From the NCBI RefSeq assembly GCF_010731775.1, contig NZ_AP022590.1, positions 4,278,001 to 4,342,000 of the forward strand: a stretch of DNA of 64,000 nt, in the 5' to 3' direction. The stretch is from Mycobacterium mantenii (GTDB lineage: Bacteria; Actinomycetota; Actinomycetes; Mycobacteriales; Mycobacteriaceae). Both the position numbers and the translations under genes were made by a program. Below the pieces are notes generated by a model. The model did not search any database and was not told where the DNA came from. It saw only the letters and a list, made by a program, of their open reading frames with translations. Of the stretch, positions 16,525 to 25,807 are shown one piece after another. How positions within the stretch are numbered: the stretch's first letter is position 1; every line of letters starts with the position of its first letter.

Positions 16525-17658
16525 TGGCGGACCCCGTCGCCGTCGGCGGGCAGTCGATCGACCGGCGTCTTGTCCTGGGTGAATGCGGACATGTCCATTG
16601 CCGTCCAGTTGGGGTAGCGGCGATAGCCCTGCCCGCCGAGCAGCAATTCGAATACGCCCCGACCGGTCTCGCCGTCGCGCTCGAACCGCATCAGCTGGTC
16701 GAGGGCCATCGACTTGCCCTCGGTCTCGGTCAGTTGTTCGGGATCGCAACTGTTCCAAGCGAAATGAATGAAGTAAGCTCCGCCGCCCAGGTCCTCGTAT
16801 CGGCAGTGGGCCATCGGCAGGCCGTAGTAGGCGTTGACCTCCAGATGGGGTGCCTCAACGATCACCCGGTAGGTCTCGCCGTCCTCGTCGGTGAAGACCA
16901 GGGCCGCACGGGTGGGCCGCTTGCCGTCGCCGTCGAACTCGAGCTCGTGCTCGATCCCGACGAACCGTTTCGACAAGGTTCCGTCGGCGTGGGTGATACC
17001 GCCGTCTACGTAATTGACTGTGCCATCAGATGATTCGATGATCTAGGCCTCGATGGCATGGTCATCGAAGCCCGCGTCGAGCCACAACCAGAAGTCGATC
17101 TTGTCGGAGACGCGCACCCCGAAGGTGCGGTCGCAACCGCCGTGGAAGCCGTCGACGCTGATGCGTTCCCCGTCGATCTGCACCCAACCGCTCCATCGCC
17201 CCGGTTCTTTCATGTGGTACATGTCGGCGAGCAGTTCGCCTTCGTTTCCATGCACTTTCATGGGCAACAGCTCCCACATCGGGGCGGTGGGTTCGTAGTA
17301 GAGCTCCCACTCGATCCCGGAGTTGTTGGGCTGGATGTCCAATCGCCACTTCTTCAGCGGCTCCACACAGGTCCACCGCATTGGCCCAGCGCTCAGGTCG
17401 GCGCGGTCGTCGCCGGTGACCGGACGTCCGGACAACAGATCCCAGTGCCGGCCGTCGGCGAGGCTGACCTTGACGTAGCCCCAGCCCGCTGGCGGTGTTC
17501 GGGTTGTTTCCGTAGCCGCTGCCCAACAGCATCGTGCCGTCCGGTGATGCGGCGAAGAAGTAGCACCGATCCGACCAAGTCGGGTCGGTGCTGTGCACCT
17601 GGTCGAACGTCGTCGGAAGCTGGTGGGTGAAGGACTCGTCCGCGGCGGAGTACCCCAT
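16521..17658 (-). pseudogene. Conserved hypothetical protein, broken by one frameshift and one in-frame stop
   Basis: Starts at ATG 17658 (GYSAADESFTHQLPTTFD). At about 17490 a run GGG instead of GG shifts the frame: NNPNTASG is followed, in the next frame, by WGYVKVSLADGRHWDLLSG. The second frame ends at a TAG (17043-17045) after DDHAIEA, but the same frame carries on with IIESSDGTVNYVDGG and KRFVGIEHELEFDGDGKRPT to 16521. The combined protein would be about 379 aa and beta-rich, loosely like lipocalin-type AttH/CrtC proteins (weak impression). It overlaps the kinase gene by 4 bp and is divergent from a TetR gene. Two lesions here plus one in the partner imply a dead operon. Confidence 0.75.
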
Positions 17659-17784
17659 CCCTTGTCCTTTCTGTGACTGGTAATCCGCTGTGCCGCAATG
17701 GGATTCACCATCAGATGGGGGCGGGGCGGATTCTGCTGGCGCCAGATAGCAAAGCCGCACAACGCATCCCGTAACATCGCCGCC

Positions 17785-18405
17785 ATGGAACCGAGCCGGC
17801 GGTGGGGGGACGACCGCGCGATCCTCGATGACGAGGAGGCCCGCAGACGGATCCTGGACGCCGCGGGCCGCTGCATCGTCCGGCGCGGCAATACCCAGTT
17901 CCGGGTGGGCGAGGTGGCCGACGAGGCCGGGGTGTCACGGTCGACGGTGTACCGGTATTTCCCGGGCCGCGACGATGTGCTGCTGGGCCTGATGCTGACG
18001 CGTGTGGACAGCGCGATCTCTGAGTTGGTGCGCAAACTGCCCACCCCCGAGGACCCCGTTCGGTCGTTGCCCGAGATGGTGCTGGCCCGGGTGGAGTCGG
18101 TGGACGGCAACTCGCTGAACGAAGCGTTGTTCGCCTCCGAGAGCACCGCGGTGGCCTCGGCGCTGGCGAAGGGATCCGAGCCCATCGTGGAGCTGCTGCT
18201 GCGGCACTACGGGCCGTTGCTGAACCGGTGGAAGGCGGCGGGGTTGCTCTACCCGGATGTCGATTTCCGGTCGATCGTCCAGTGGTTGCACACCACGACA
18301 CTGTTTTTGCTGGCGCCTTCGTGGCGATATCGCACCGTCGCCGACAAACGAGAATTCGTCGAGCAGTTCGTGGTGCGGGCCTTGGTGCCACAGATCAGAC
18401 AATAA
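17785..18405 (+). CDS. TetR-family transcriptional regulator
   Basis: 206 aa from ATG 17785; a longer frame from 17698 has no sensible N-terminus. The helix-turn-helix reads RRILDAAGRCIVRRGNTQFR, VGEVADEAGVSRSTVYRYFP. The remaining helices include a C-terminal VQWLHTTTLFLLAPSWRY segment. It is divergent from the broken hypothetical gene and upstream of the phosphotransferase at 18499. A perfect 10-bp-arm palindrome overlaps its last codons and is a likely binding site. It may once have controlled both flanking units, one of which has decayed. Confidence 0.88.
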   Translation: MEPSRRWGDDRAILDDEEARRRILDAAGRCIVRRGNTQFRVGEVADEAGVSRSTVYRYFPGRDDVLLGLMLTRVDSAISELVRKLPTPEDPVRSLPEMVLARVESVDGNSLNEALFASESTAVASALAKGSEPIVELLLRHYGPLLNRWKAAGLLYPDVDFRSIVQWLHTTTLFLLAPSWRYRTVADKREFVEQFVVRALVPQIRQ

Positions 18406-18420
18406 TCGTATATTGTCTGA
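18395..18420. promoter_or_regulatory. 26-bp palindrome over the tetR stop codon, candidate operator
   Basis: TCAGACAATA (18395-18404) and TATTGTCTGA (18411-18420) are exact inverted repeats around ATCGTA. The arm contains the AGAC/GTCT half-sites seen at the other two TetR loci of the window. It covers the TetR stop codon (18403-18405) and lies 78 bp before the phosphotransferase start, a normal operator position. A terminator is less likely because there is no T run and the arms are AT-rich. Confidence 0.65.
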
Positions 18421-18498
18421 TGTCCAGACGTTCTATCGGTTGCCCTACGCCGCGGTGTTAAGAGCGCAGCACTGCGGCCGGCTGGCAAGTCGGGATGG

Positions 18499-19641
18499 AT
18501 GGATATGAAAAATCCTGTGGAACAAGCCTTTTCTATCCTGGGTCTGGCCGCCCACCTGGGACGCGGTGCGGGCCGGGTGGCCACCGACGCGGTGGTGGGT
18601 GGCCGGTTCGGCCTGCCGCGGACGGTCGAAGGCATCGACCCCGCGGTCCTGTCCCGGGTGATGGGAACCACGGTTCGGTCGATCCGCGTCCTGAGCCGGG
18701 ACGCGGGCACCTCCTCGCGGGGCCGGCTGGTGCTGACCGGCAAGAACGTGCCCGATTCGGTGTTCGTCAAGGTCGCGGCACAGAGCGCGGCCACCCGGCT
18801 GATCGGCGAACTCGGACGTCTGGGACACACCGAGGTGCGGTTCTACCGCGACCTCGCGCCGCAGGTCGTCGGCGTCCCCTACTGCTACGGCGCGGCGTTC
18901 GAGGCCTGGACCGGCCGGTACCTGCTGGTCCTGGAGGATCTGCCGGCCGAGTCGTGCGACTTCCCGGACACCTTGCATCCGCTGTCGACCGACCAGGCCA
19001 GCCTCATCATCGAGCTGCTGGCCGAATTGCACGCCAATTTCTGGGGCCGGCTGCCGCGCGACGGTCGCGGCCCGCTGGGCTGGCTGTGCACCCCGTCGGG
19101 GGACGTCACATCGTTGTTGACCGGTTCGCTCATGCACTCCTCGATCAAGCGCCTCGCCGAGCGCACCACGATTCCGGTGGCCAACGGCAACTTGATCGCC
19201 GACAACTACCGCGCCGCCGCCGCCCTCATCGACACTCCCCCGCATACCGTCATGCACGGCGATGCCCACCCCGGCAACATGTACTTCCACGGCGGCAAGG
19301 CCGGACTGCTGGATTGGCAGGCGGTGCGCCGCGGGCATCCCTCCCGCGAACTGGCCTACACGCTGATCACCAGCCTGACGCCGGAGGACCGGCGGACCAA
19401 CCAGCGCGAACTGCTCGACGACTACCGGCGGGCGCTGGTGGCGGCCGGCGGACCCGAGCTGGACGGCGACGAGCTCTGGCTGCGCTTCCGCCAGGGCGCG
19501 CTGTATGCGTACACCGCCCCGCTGATCACCGCCGGAATGGGCGGAATGCAGGTCGAAGACATCGCCATGGAGGGCCTGCGTCGCGGCGTCGCCGCGCTCG
19601 ACGACCTGGAAACCGTCGCAGCCCTTAAGGGTTCGCTGTAG
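18499..19641 (+). CDS. Phosphotransferase-family (APH/EcKinase-like) protein
   Basis: 380 aa, ATG at 18499 (ATG 18505 also possible). Kinase-like features: GRLVLTGKNVPDSVFVKVAA with a likely ATP lysine, EVRFYRDLAPQVVGVPYCYG, RYLLVLEDLPAES, the catalytic loop TVMHGDAHPGNMYFHG and the metal-binding LLDWQAVRRGHPSRELAY. This is the arrangement of choline/aminoglycoside-type small-molecule kinases and of mycobacterial proteins annotated as phosphotransferase family. The substrate is unknown. It follows a TetR gene with a strong palindrome between them, which suggests repression of this gene. Confidence 0.85.
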   Translation: MDMKNPVEQAFSILGLAAHLGRGAGRVATDAVVGGRFGLPRTVEGIDPAVLSRVMGTTVRSIRVLSRDAGTSSRGRLVLTGKNVPDSVFVKVAAQSAATRLIGELGRLGHTEVRFYRDLAPQVVGVPYCYGAAFEAWTGRYLLVLEDLPAESCDFPDTLHPLSTDQASLIIELLAELHANFWGRLPRDGRGPLGWLCTPSGDVTSLLTGSLMHSSIKRLAERTTIPVANGNLIADNYRAAAALIDTPPHTVMHGDAHPGNMYFHGGKAGLLDWQAVRRGHPSRELAYTLITSLTPEDRRTNQRELLDDYRRALVAAGGPELDGDELWLRFRQGALYAYTAPLITAGMGGMQVEDIAMEGLRRGVAALDDLETVAALKGSL

Positions 19642-19673
19642 GGCACGCCGAATTCGGCTGAGGCTATTGCCTT

Positions 19674-19689
19674 CGTCGCGCCAAGAGTT
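19674..19689. repeat. 16-bp repeat, copy 2
   Basis: Exact second copy of the 16-bp sequence at 9591-9606, here directly before the inverted repeat at 19691-19707 in the leader of the amidohydrolase gene. Confidence 0.4.
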
Positions 19690-19690
19690 A

Positions 19691-19707
19691 CGCTACCTAC
19701 CGTAGCG
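19691..19707. promoter_or_regulatory. Inverted repeat, candidate operator before the D-aminoacylase-type gene
   Basis: CGCTAC (19691-19696), spacer CTACC, GTAGCG (19702-19707), flanked by TTA and AAA. It lies 69 bp before the start codon of the gene at 19777. Size and spacing suit a regulator site; the regulator is not identified. Confidence 0.4.
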
Positions 19708-19776
19708 AAATACTGCGCCGCCTGCACGCGTCGACAGCCCTCCGGAGACAAGCCCACGACGGCGAAGAGGAGTCTC

Positions 19777-21537
19777 ATGTTCGATTTGAAGATCATCGGT
19801 GGCACGGTCGTCGACGGCACGGGCGCGGAACGCTATCAGGCCGACATCGGCATCAAGGACGGCAAGATCGCCGACATCGTCCGCCGCTCCGCCGACGGCC
19901 CCGCGATGAGCGGGGAAGCGGCCGAAACCATCGATGCGACAGGCCATGTGGTGGCCCCCGGCTTCGTCGACATCCACACTCACTACGACGGCCAGGTCAG
20001 CTGGGACAGCCTGCTCGAGCCGTCCAGCGGCCATGGCGTGACCACGATCGTGACCGGCAACTGCGGCGTCGGCTTCGCGCCCGTGCGGCCCGGCAGCGAG
20101 CAATGGCTGATCGAGTTGATGGAGGGCGTCGAGGACATCCCCGGGACCGCGCTGACCGAGGGCATCACCTGGGGCTGGGAAACCTACCCCGAGTACCTCG
20201 ATGCGATCGGGAAGCACAACTACGCCGTCGACGTGGGCAGCCAGGTCGCCCACGGCGCGATCCGGGCCTACGCCATGGGCGAGCGCGGTGCCCGCAACGA
20301 ACCGGCCACCCCCGACGACATCGAGGCAATGGGCCGGCTGGTCCGCGAGGCGATCGAGGCCGGGGCGCTCGGGTTTTCCACCTCGCGCACGATGGGCCAC
20401 CGCGCGATGGACGGCGAACCGGTTCCCGGCACGTTCGCCGCCGAGGAAGAATTGTTCGGCCTCGGCCGCGCCATGGCGGCCGGCGGTCAGGCGGTGTTCG
20501 AGCTGGCCCCCCAGGGGGCGGCGGGCGAGGACATCATCGGGCCCAAGAAAGAACTGGACTGGATGCGGCGGCTGGGCGGCGAGATCGACCGTCCGGTGTC
20601 CTTCGCGCTCATCCAGGTGGATGCCGACCCGAAACTGTGGCGCGAGATGCTGGACCTCTCGGCGGACGCGCACGCCGCGGGCGCCCGACTGCACCCGCAG
20701 ATCGCGGCGCGCCCGTTCGGCATGATGATCGGCTTCCAGGGGCATCACGGTTTCAGTCATCGGCCCACCTACCGGCGGCTGAAGGCCGAGTGCGGCCGCG
20801 AGGAGCTCGCGCAGCGGTTGGCCGACCCCGCGGTGAAGGCGGCGATCCTGTCCGAGGACGACCTGCCGCCCGACCCCACGTTGTTGTTCGACGGGATGTT
20901 CGCACTGGTGCAGCACTCGCTGGGAAGGCTGTACGCGCTGGGCAATCCGCCGGACTACGAGCCCACACCGGACCGGACCGTCGCGGCCATCGTCAAGGCC
21001 CGCGGCGATGAGCCGTTGTCCACGCTGTACGACCTGATGCTGGAGTCCGACGCGACCTCCATGCTGATGCTGCCGCTGTTCAACTACGCCGACGGCAATC
21101 ACGACGCGATCCGCGAGATGATGTTGCACCCCGCCGGCGTGCTCGGACTGTCCGACGGCGGCGCCCACTGCGGGATGATCTGCGACGCCTCGTATCCGAC
21201 GTTCCTGCTCACCCACTGGGCGCGGGACCGGCACCGGGGCGAGAAGCTGTCACTGGAGTACGTGATCCGCAAGCAATCTCGCGACACCGCTCACCTGTTC
21301 GGCCTGACCGACCGCGGCACCATCGAGCCGGGCAAGAAGGCCGACCTCAACGTCATCGACATGGCTGCTCTGACCCTGCACCCGGCGGCGATGGCATTCG
21401 ACCTGCCCGCGGGTGGCAACCGAATCCTGCAGGGCGCCAGCGGATATGCGGCGACCATCGTCAGCGGAACGGTGACGCGGCGCAACGACGTCGACACCGG
21501 CGCCCGGCCCGGGCGACTGGTCCGCGGAGCGCGTTAA
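19777..21537 (+). CDS. N-acyl-D-amino-acid deacylase-type amidohydrolase
   Basis: 586 aa, ATG at 19777. An amidohydrolase_3 / D-aminoacylase architecture: [17 protein letters not shown] and [20 protein letters not shown] contribute the small beta domain and the metal-binding HTH at about residues 65-69. [14 protein letters not shown] carries the cysteine ligand of this family; [22 protein letters not shown] (metal aspartate) and [17 protein letters not shown] follow. The enzymes hydrolyse N-acyl-D-amino acids or related amides; mycobacteria carry many paralogs with unknown substrates. It stands 10 bp upstream of the possible original start of the Rieske oxygenase and is probably cotranscribed with it. 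Confidence 0.88.
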   Translation: MFDLKIIGGTVVDGTGAERYQADIGIKDGKIADIVRRSADGPAMSGEAAETIDATGHVVAPGFVDIHTHYDGQVSWDSLLEPSSGHGVTTIVTGNCGVGFAPVRPGSEQWLIELMEGVEDIPGTALTEGITWGWETYPEYLDAIGKHNYAVDVGSQVAHGAIRAYAMGERGARNEPATPDDIEAMGRLVREAIEAGALGFSTSRTMGHRAMDGEPVPGTFAAEEELFGLGRAMAAGGQAVFELAPQGAAGEDIIGPKKELDWMRRLGGEIDRPVSFALIQVDADPKLWREMLDLSADAHAAGARLHPQIAARPFGMMIGFQGHHGFSHRPTYRRLKAECGREELAQRLADPAVKAAILSEDDLPPDPTLLFDGMFALVQHSLGRLYALGNPPDYEPTPDRTVAAIVKARGDEPLSTLYDLMLESDATSMLMLPLFNYADGNHDAIREMMLHPAGVLGLSDGGAHCGMICDASYPTFLLTHWARDRHRGEKLSLEYVIRKQSRDTAHLFGLTDRGTIEPGKKADLNVIDMAALTLHPAAMAFDLPAGGNRILQGASGYAATIVSGTVTRRNDVDTGARPGRLVRGAR

Positions 21538-21623
21538 GAACTCCTCGATGGCCACGACGGCCGGCAATCCGGCGCGAACCCGCGACGAGGACGCCATCGG
21601 CACCCCGCCCGAATCCGACGCTG

Positions 21624-22880
21624 GTGCCCGCCGAACGCTACTACTCCCCCGCCTTCGCCGCGCTCGAGCTGCAACGGATGTGGCCGCGGGTGTGGCAATT
21701 GGCCTGTATGACCGACCACGTCGCGGCGCCCGGCGACTACTTCGAGTACCGCTGCGGGCCGTACGGGGTGCTGATCATCCGGGACGACGACGGGGTGCTC
21801 CGAGCGTTTCAGAACGTCTGCCGGCACCGCGGCAATTCGCTGTGCACCGGATCGGGCTCGGGCTTGCGCGAACTCAAATGCGGCTATCACGGTTGGACCT
21901 GGGACCTGGCCGGCGCGCTCAAACGGGTGCCCAACCGCAAGGGCTTCGGCGCCCTGAGGATGTCCGACTTTCCGCTGATACCGGCGCGGGTCGACACCTG
22001 GGCGGGGCTCGTCTTCGTCAACCTCGACCCGGACGCGTTGCCGTTGACCGAATACCTGGAGGCGGTGCCCGATGACATCGCCTGGTGTCACCTGGAGGAC
22101 TTCCGCTGTTACGCGACGCTCACCGTCGAGGTCGACGCGAACTGGAAAACGATCGCCGACGGATACAGCGAGACCTACCACATTGCGACCCTGCATCCCG
22201 AACTGCTGCGCTGCGTCGACGACATCCATGCGCCGCAACGGATTTGGGGTCATACCGGCAAGTCCGACCAGCCCTACGGTGTGCCGAGCCCACGCTTTGA
22301 CGGCGCGCTGAGCGACGAAGAGGTCTGGAACGCCTACGTCTACACGCAGGGAGCGTTGATGGGCGCGGCCGAAGGGACGCCCTTCCCCGCCGACGAACGC
22401 CGGCCCGGACAGACGGTCGCCGACCTGATCGCGGACCGAACCCGGGCATTCGCCGCGAGTCGCGGCGTCGATCTCGACTGGGCGGACACCGACCGAATGA
22501 CCCGATTGCACCAGTACAACGTGTTCCCCAACATGACGCTGCTGACCAACGCCGACCACCTGACCGTGATGTGCTCGCGCCCCGCCTCCGCCCCCTGCCC
22601 CGACAGGGGCGAGCTGGTCATGTTCTTGATGACGCGAATGCCGCCGGGGGCGCCACGCACCAAGCCCACGGATGTCCGCATGGCCGCCGACGCGGCCGAG
22701 CCGGGCGTGGTGCTCACTCAAGACATCGCGGTGCTCCCCGGCCTGCAGCGCGGCATGCACCAACCCGGCTTCACGCACCTGGTGTTGTCCAGCGAGGAAC
22801 GCCGCGTGATCAACATGCATCGCAACCTCGAGCGTTACTTGGACCTGCCGGAGTCACAGCGGATGACCGGCGGCGCCTAA
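21624..22880 (+). CDS. Rieske non-haem iron oxygenase, alpha subunit
   Basis: 418 aa from GTG 21624 (PAERYYSPAFAALELQRMWP). The Rieske cluster is CRHRGNSLCTG followed by LKCGYHGWTW (C-x-H and C-x2-H). The catalytic domain has NWKTIADGYSETYHIATLHP with the mononuclear iron histidines, and YNVFPNMTLL. Such enzymes dihydroxylate or demethylate aromatic or steroid substrates using a reductase partner, absent here. Upstream, ATG 21548 opens a different frame (ATTAGNPARTRDEDAIG); the Rieske frame itself reads back through RPNPTLV before the GTG. The natural N-terminus may thus be lost to a frameshift at about 21600; the cofactor domains are unaffected. Confidence 0.85.
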   Translation: MPAERYYSPAFAALELQRMWPRVWQLACMTDHVAAPGDYFEYRCGPYGVLIIRDDDGVLRAFQNVCRHRGNSLCTGSGSGLRELKCGYHGWTWDLAGALKRVPNRKGFGALRMSDFPLIPARVDTWAGLVFVNLDPDALPLTEYLEAVPDDIAWCHLEDFRCYATLTVEVDANWKTIADGYSETYHIATLHPELLRCVDDIHAPQRIWGHTGKSDQPYGVPSPRFDGALSDEEVWNAYVYTQGALMGAAEGTPFPADERRPGQTVADLIADRTRAFAASRGVDLDWADTDRMTRLHQYNVFPNMTLLTNADHLTVMCSRPASAPCPDRGELVMFLMTRMPPGAPRTKPTDVRMAADAAEPGVVLTQDIAVLPGLQRGMHQPGFTHLVLSSEERRVINMHRNLERYLDLPESQRMTGGA

Positions 22881-23111
22881 AGTTTCTCGCGCGCAGACCC
22901 AACTTGGCCCCAGTTAGTGCGCACTGTCATCGCGGGTGTTGATGAGGGGTCGCGGACGTCGCGGGGCCGCGGGGGCGGTGCGTGTTTGGTTGTCGGTGCC
23001 CCGATGTCCACGAAGCGGTGGGGGCAGCCGGGAATGTTCACGAATTCCTCGATACCCCAATATGTTTGAGCTTCGATGCATTGCCGGTAGTGACCGATTC
23101 CGGAAACCAAG

Positions 23112-24368
23112 CTAGTTGTTTGTCGGTGGTGGTTGGGGGTGGAAGGGTTCATACCACCACCAGTCGGCGCGCTCGCCGGTAGGTCCCGGGCAGGGCGCCA
23201 CCGCGGGAGGGGGTTGGGTCGGTGGGCGTGCCAGCGATCCCGGGCTCAGTAACCGGCCGGCGTCGTCGGTGACGGTGAGAGCGCCTGCGGGTCCGGTGAT
23301 GGTGATGACGCCCCGATGGTGCAACCGGTGATGATGAGGGCATAGCAGCACCAGGTTGGCCAACTCCGTGGGGCCGCCGTCCTCCCAGTGCCAGATGTGA
23401 TGGGCGTGCAGACCACGGGTGGCACCGCAACCCGGAACCACGCACGTGCGGTCGCGGTACTCCAGCGCGCGGCGAAGCCGCCGGTTGATCAGGCGGGTCG
23501 CCCTCCCGGCACCGATGACCTCACCGTGACGCTCGAACCAGACTTCGGCAGTGCCATCACACGTGAGGTATCGGCGTTCGGCGTCGGTGAGCAGCGGACC
23601 CAGATGCAGTGCCGCAGCGGGCTGCTCGACGTCGACATGCACCACCACGGTGGTGTGCTGCCCGTGCGGGCGGCGGGCCGCCTCGGCGTCCCATCCGGCC
23701 TCAACCAGGCGCATAAACGCCTCGGCGGTGCCCGGCAACGGGGGCCGCTGATCTAAAGCGCCCCGGCCCTCACCGTGATCGTGCTTCCACTCGGCGATCA
23801 GCGCATCACGGTGAGACGCCAAGGCGGCGTCGAACTTCGCGGCGTCCTGGTGGGCAAGTGCGATCCGATAGCAGCTGCCCTGCTCGTTGGTGGTCGTCGT
23901 GATCGAGCAGCGCTCGAGCCCGGGCCGGGGGTCGGGTTCGGGTCGCGGTTCCAGCTTGACCGCGGTGCGCAGCTGATTGACCGTGGCGCAGCGCGCCAGC
24001 TGCGCGTAGTGCTCATCAGAACCCGCCCCGGCCCGCGCCGCGATGACGCCGACCTGATCGGTCGACAGCCGGCCCTCTCGCATGCCTTGAGCGCAGCGTG
24101 GGAACTCCTCGAGCCGGCTCGCGATGGTGCTGATCGTGTGCGCGTTCGCCGGCGAGCAGCCCGTCTTCCAGGCCACCAACGCCGGCACCGACCGCGCGCC
24201 GGTGACGCCACACAATTGGTCGCGATCGATCTCGGCGACGATCTCAACGATGCGCCCATCAATCGCGTTGCGCTGACCCGTCAACTCCGCCAGCTCCTCG
24301 AACAACACCGCAACACGCTCGCTGGGACTCACCACCACAGCACCAGCGGATGCGGTCAAAGACATCAC
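23112..24368 (-). CDS. DUF222 / HNH endonuclease protein of the REP13E12 family
   Basis: 418 aa, ATG at 24368. Residues about 10-290 are DUF222 (VLFEELAELTGQRNAIDGRI, ARSVPALVAWKTGCSPANAH, AFMRLVEAGWDAEAARRPHG). The C-terminal HNH nuclease module is RDRTCVVPGCGATRGLHAHH, IWHWEDGGPTELANLVLLCP, HHHRLHHRG, with two zinc cysteine pairs. The tail is proline-rich. Dozens of copies occur in mycobacterial genomes as the REP13E12 repeats, and in M. tuberculosis one is the insertion site of prophage phiRv1. The role is unknown; DNA cutting linked to element mobility is assumed. This copy looks complete. Confidence 0.88.
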   Translation of the reverse strand: MMSLTASAGAVVVSPSERVAVLFEELAELTGQRNAIDGRIVEIVAEIDRDQLCGVTGARSVPALVAWKTGCSPANAHTISTIASRLEEFPRCAQGMREGRLSTDQVGVIAARAGAGSDEHYAQLARCATVNQLRTAVKLEPRPEPDPRPGLERCSITTTTNEQGSCYRIALAHQDAAKFDAALASHRDALIAEWKHDHGEGRGALDQRPPLPGTAEAFMRLVEAGWDAEAARRPHGQHTTVVVHVDVEQPAAALHLGPLLTDAERRYLTCDGTAEVWFERHGEVIGAGRATRLINRRLRRALEYRDRTCVVPGCGATRGLHAHHIWHWEDGGPTELANLVLLCPHHHRLHHRGVITITGPAGALTVTDDAGRLLSPGSLARPPTQPPPAVAPCPGPTGERADWWWYEPFHPQPPPTNN

Positions 24369-24756
24369 ATCATCATTGCAGCCACCACCGACAAGTCCGG
24401 GCTGCCCGATCCCCGCTCAGTCCACCAAGTCAGGTTTGTCGCGAGCAGACATAAACTCCCACGGCGCGAACCGCCCAACGCGCGGCGCACCTGCCCAGCT
24501 CCGCGGAAACCGGTGAACGCGCTGCGCGGCCCCATCACCCTGGCGCTCGAGTTCGACATCGAGCACTGAACCCGGCGGAGCCTGGGGCGGATGCGCCCAA
24601 GCGCCATCCGATGGCGCCCTGGTAGCTTCGCGACCTCGAACGTTACGTGGATCCACCCCTGTCCGAGCACCTGACCGCAAACGACGAGCTGATATCTCGC
24701 AACATAATTCGCGTTCACGGCGCGAAAGTGACGCCGGGCGATTTAGAATCCCGCTT
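24369..24756. other. Intergenic region, no recognised gene
   Basis: 388 bp between the HNH gene and a small membrane protein gene. A plus-strand frame ends at 24569 with ALRGPITLALEFDIEH, which could be the tail of a lost gene, but nothing before it is recognisable. It may mark an old insertion or deletion edge beside the REP13E12-type element. Confidence 0.4.
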
Positions 24757-25137
24757 GTGATGACCCCGTCTTACCCGTGGGGGGACGATCGAGGGCAGCT
24801 TGCGCGGCAGCTTCGCCTGCCGTATCACACGCTCCGCCAACGGCGAGCGCGACGTCTGTGCCACCGTTTCGAACGGGTGGGTGTTCGAACGGCACCGGAG
24901 CGGCTGCGGGAATTGCTGGCCGGCGCGCCGCTGGCCGCTCACGAAATGATCAACGTGAACTTTGCGCTGATCGCGATCCGACTCGACCACGAGTCGCGCG
25001 CCGCGCGGTTCAAGCGGCTAAAGCAACGCAGCGCCCGTTCATTGATCTTTGCGGGCATCGTCATGGTGGTGCTGAACTTGCTGATCTGCATGGCCTACGT
25101 CTTGCTGAACCTGGCGGAGCAGTCAACGCCTATCTAG
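24757..25137 (+). CDS. Small protein with one C-terminal membrane segment
   Basis: About 125 aa from GTG 24757 or ATG 24760. The N-terminal 90 residues are basic and arginine-rich (LPYHTLRQRRARRLCHRFER, FKRLKQRSARS); the end is a single hydrophobic helix, LIFAGIVMVVLNLLICMAYV, before LLNLAEQ. It therefore looks like a cytoplasmic domain anchored at its C-terminus. I do not recognise the family. It converges with the response regulator gene, 4 bp apart. Confidence 0.6.
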   Translation: MMTPSYPWGDDRGQLARQLRLPYHTLRQRRARRLCHRFERVGVRTAPERLRELLAGAPLAAHEMINVNFALIAIRLDHESRAARFKRLKQRSARSLIFAGIVMVVLNLLICMAYVLLNLAEQSTPI

Positions 25138-25141
25138 ATCT

Positions 25142-25807
25142 TCAGCGCGGCGCGACGATGCCGTTGTCGTACGCGTAGACGATCGCGGCGGCGCGGTCGC
25201 GCAGGTCGAGCTTTCCGAAGATCCGCCCGATGTGGCTTTTGACCGTGACGCCCGAGATGCACAGCTCGTCGGCGATCTCCGTGTTGGACAGGCCGTGCCC
25301 GATCAGGGTCAGCACGTCGAGCTCGCGGGTGGTCAGCTCGCCGATCGCGGTGCCGCGGGGTCCGGGGGCGGCCTTGCGGTAGGTGGTGAGCACACGCGAG
25401 GTCACCGCGGGATCGAGATAGCTGTCGCCCCTGGCGACCGCCCGCACCGCGCGGATCAGTTCCTCGGCAGACGAGTCCTTGAGCACGAAGCCGGCCGCCC
25501 CGGCACGCAGTGCCCCCGATAACAACTCGTCCTCGTTGAAGGTGGTCAGCGCGAGCACCGGCGGCCTGCCGCCCATCCTGCGCGTCGCCTCGATCCCGTC
25601 GACGCGGCGCATCCGCAGATCCATCACGACGACGTCGGGCCGGTGCTCGGCCACCGCGGCGGGCACCTCGTCACCGTCGGCGCACTCCGCGACGATGACG
25701 AAACCGTCCTTGCGGCGCAGGATCCGGCGCAGGCCCGACCGCACCAGGTCCTGGTCGTCGACCAACAAGACGGTGATCTCGGGCGCCGCCGAGTGACCCG
25801 GGATCAC
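25142..25807 (-). CDS. NarL/LuxR-family response regulator
   Basis: 221 aa from GTG 25807. The receiver domain has VLLVDDQDLVRSGLRRIL, the phosphoacceptor in VVMDLRMRRVDGIEATRRMG (about residue 59) and FVLKDSSAEELIRAV (lysine). The LuxR helix-turn-helix is LTTRELDVLTLIGHGLSNTE, IADELCISGVTVKSHIGRIF, near 155-205. The start overlaps the kinase stop (GTGA), so the two form a classic coupled two-component system. Targets are unknown; the MmpL transporter downstream of the divergent promoter is a candidate. Confidence 0.93.
   Translation of the reverse strand: MIPGHSAAPEITVLLVDDQDLVRSGLRRILRRKDGFVIVAECADGDEVPAAVAEHRPDVVVMDLRMRRVDGIEATRRMGGRPPVLALTTFNEDELLSGALRAGAAGFVLKDSSAEELIRAVRAVARGDSYLDPAVTSRVLTTYRKAAPGPRGTAIGELTTRELDVLTLIGHGLSNTEIADELCISGVTVKSHIGRIFGKLDLRDRAAAIVYAYDNGIVAPR

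Noticed and set aside
17043..17045. In-frame TAG read as an amino acid (recoding)
   Set aside because: The same gene also has a frameshift and its partner is broken, so simple decay explains it; no recoding machinery or stem-loop is seen.
22877..23152. Possible 91-aa minus-strand gene upstream of the Rieske 3' end
   Set aside because: It overlaps the end of the HNH gene, has no ribosome site and resembles nothing; the 231-bp gap is better left unassigned.
24417..24680. Small open frames in the gap after the HNH gene
   Set aside because: Arginine/proline-rich shadows on both strands without motifs or ribosome sites.
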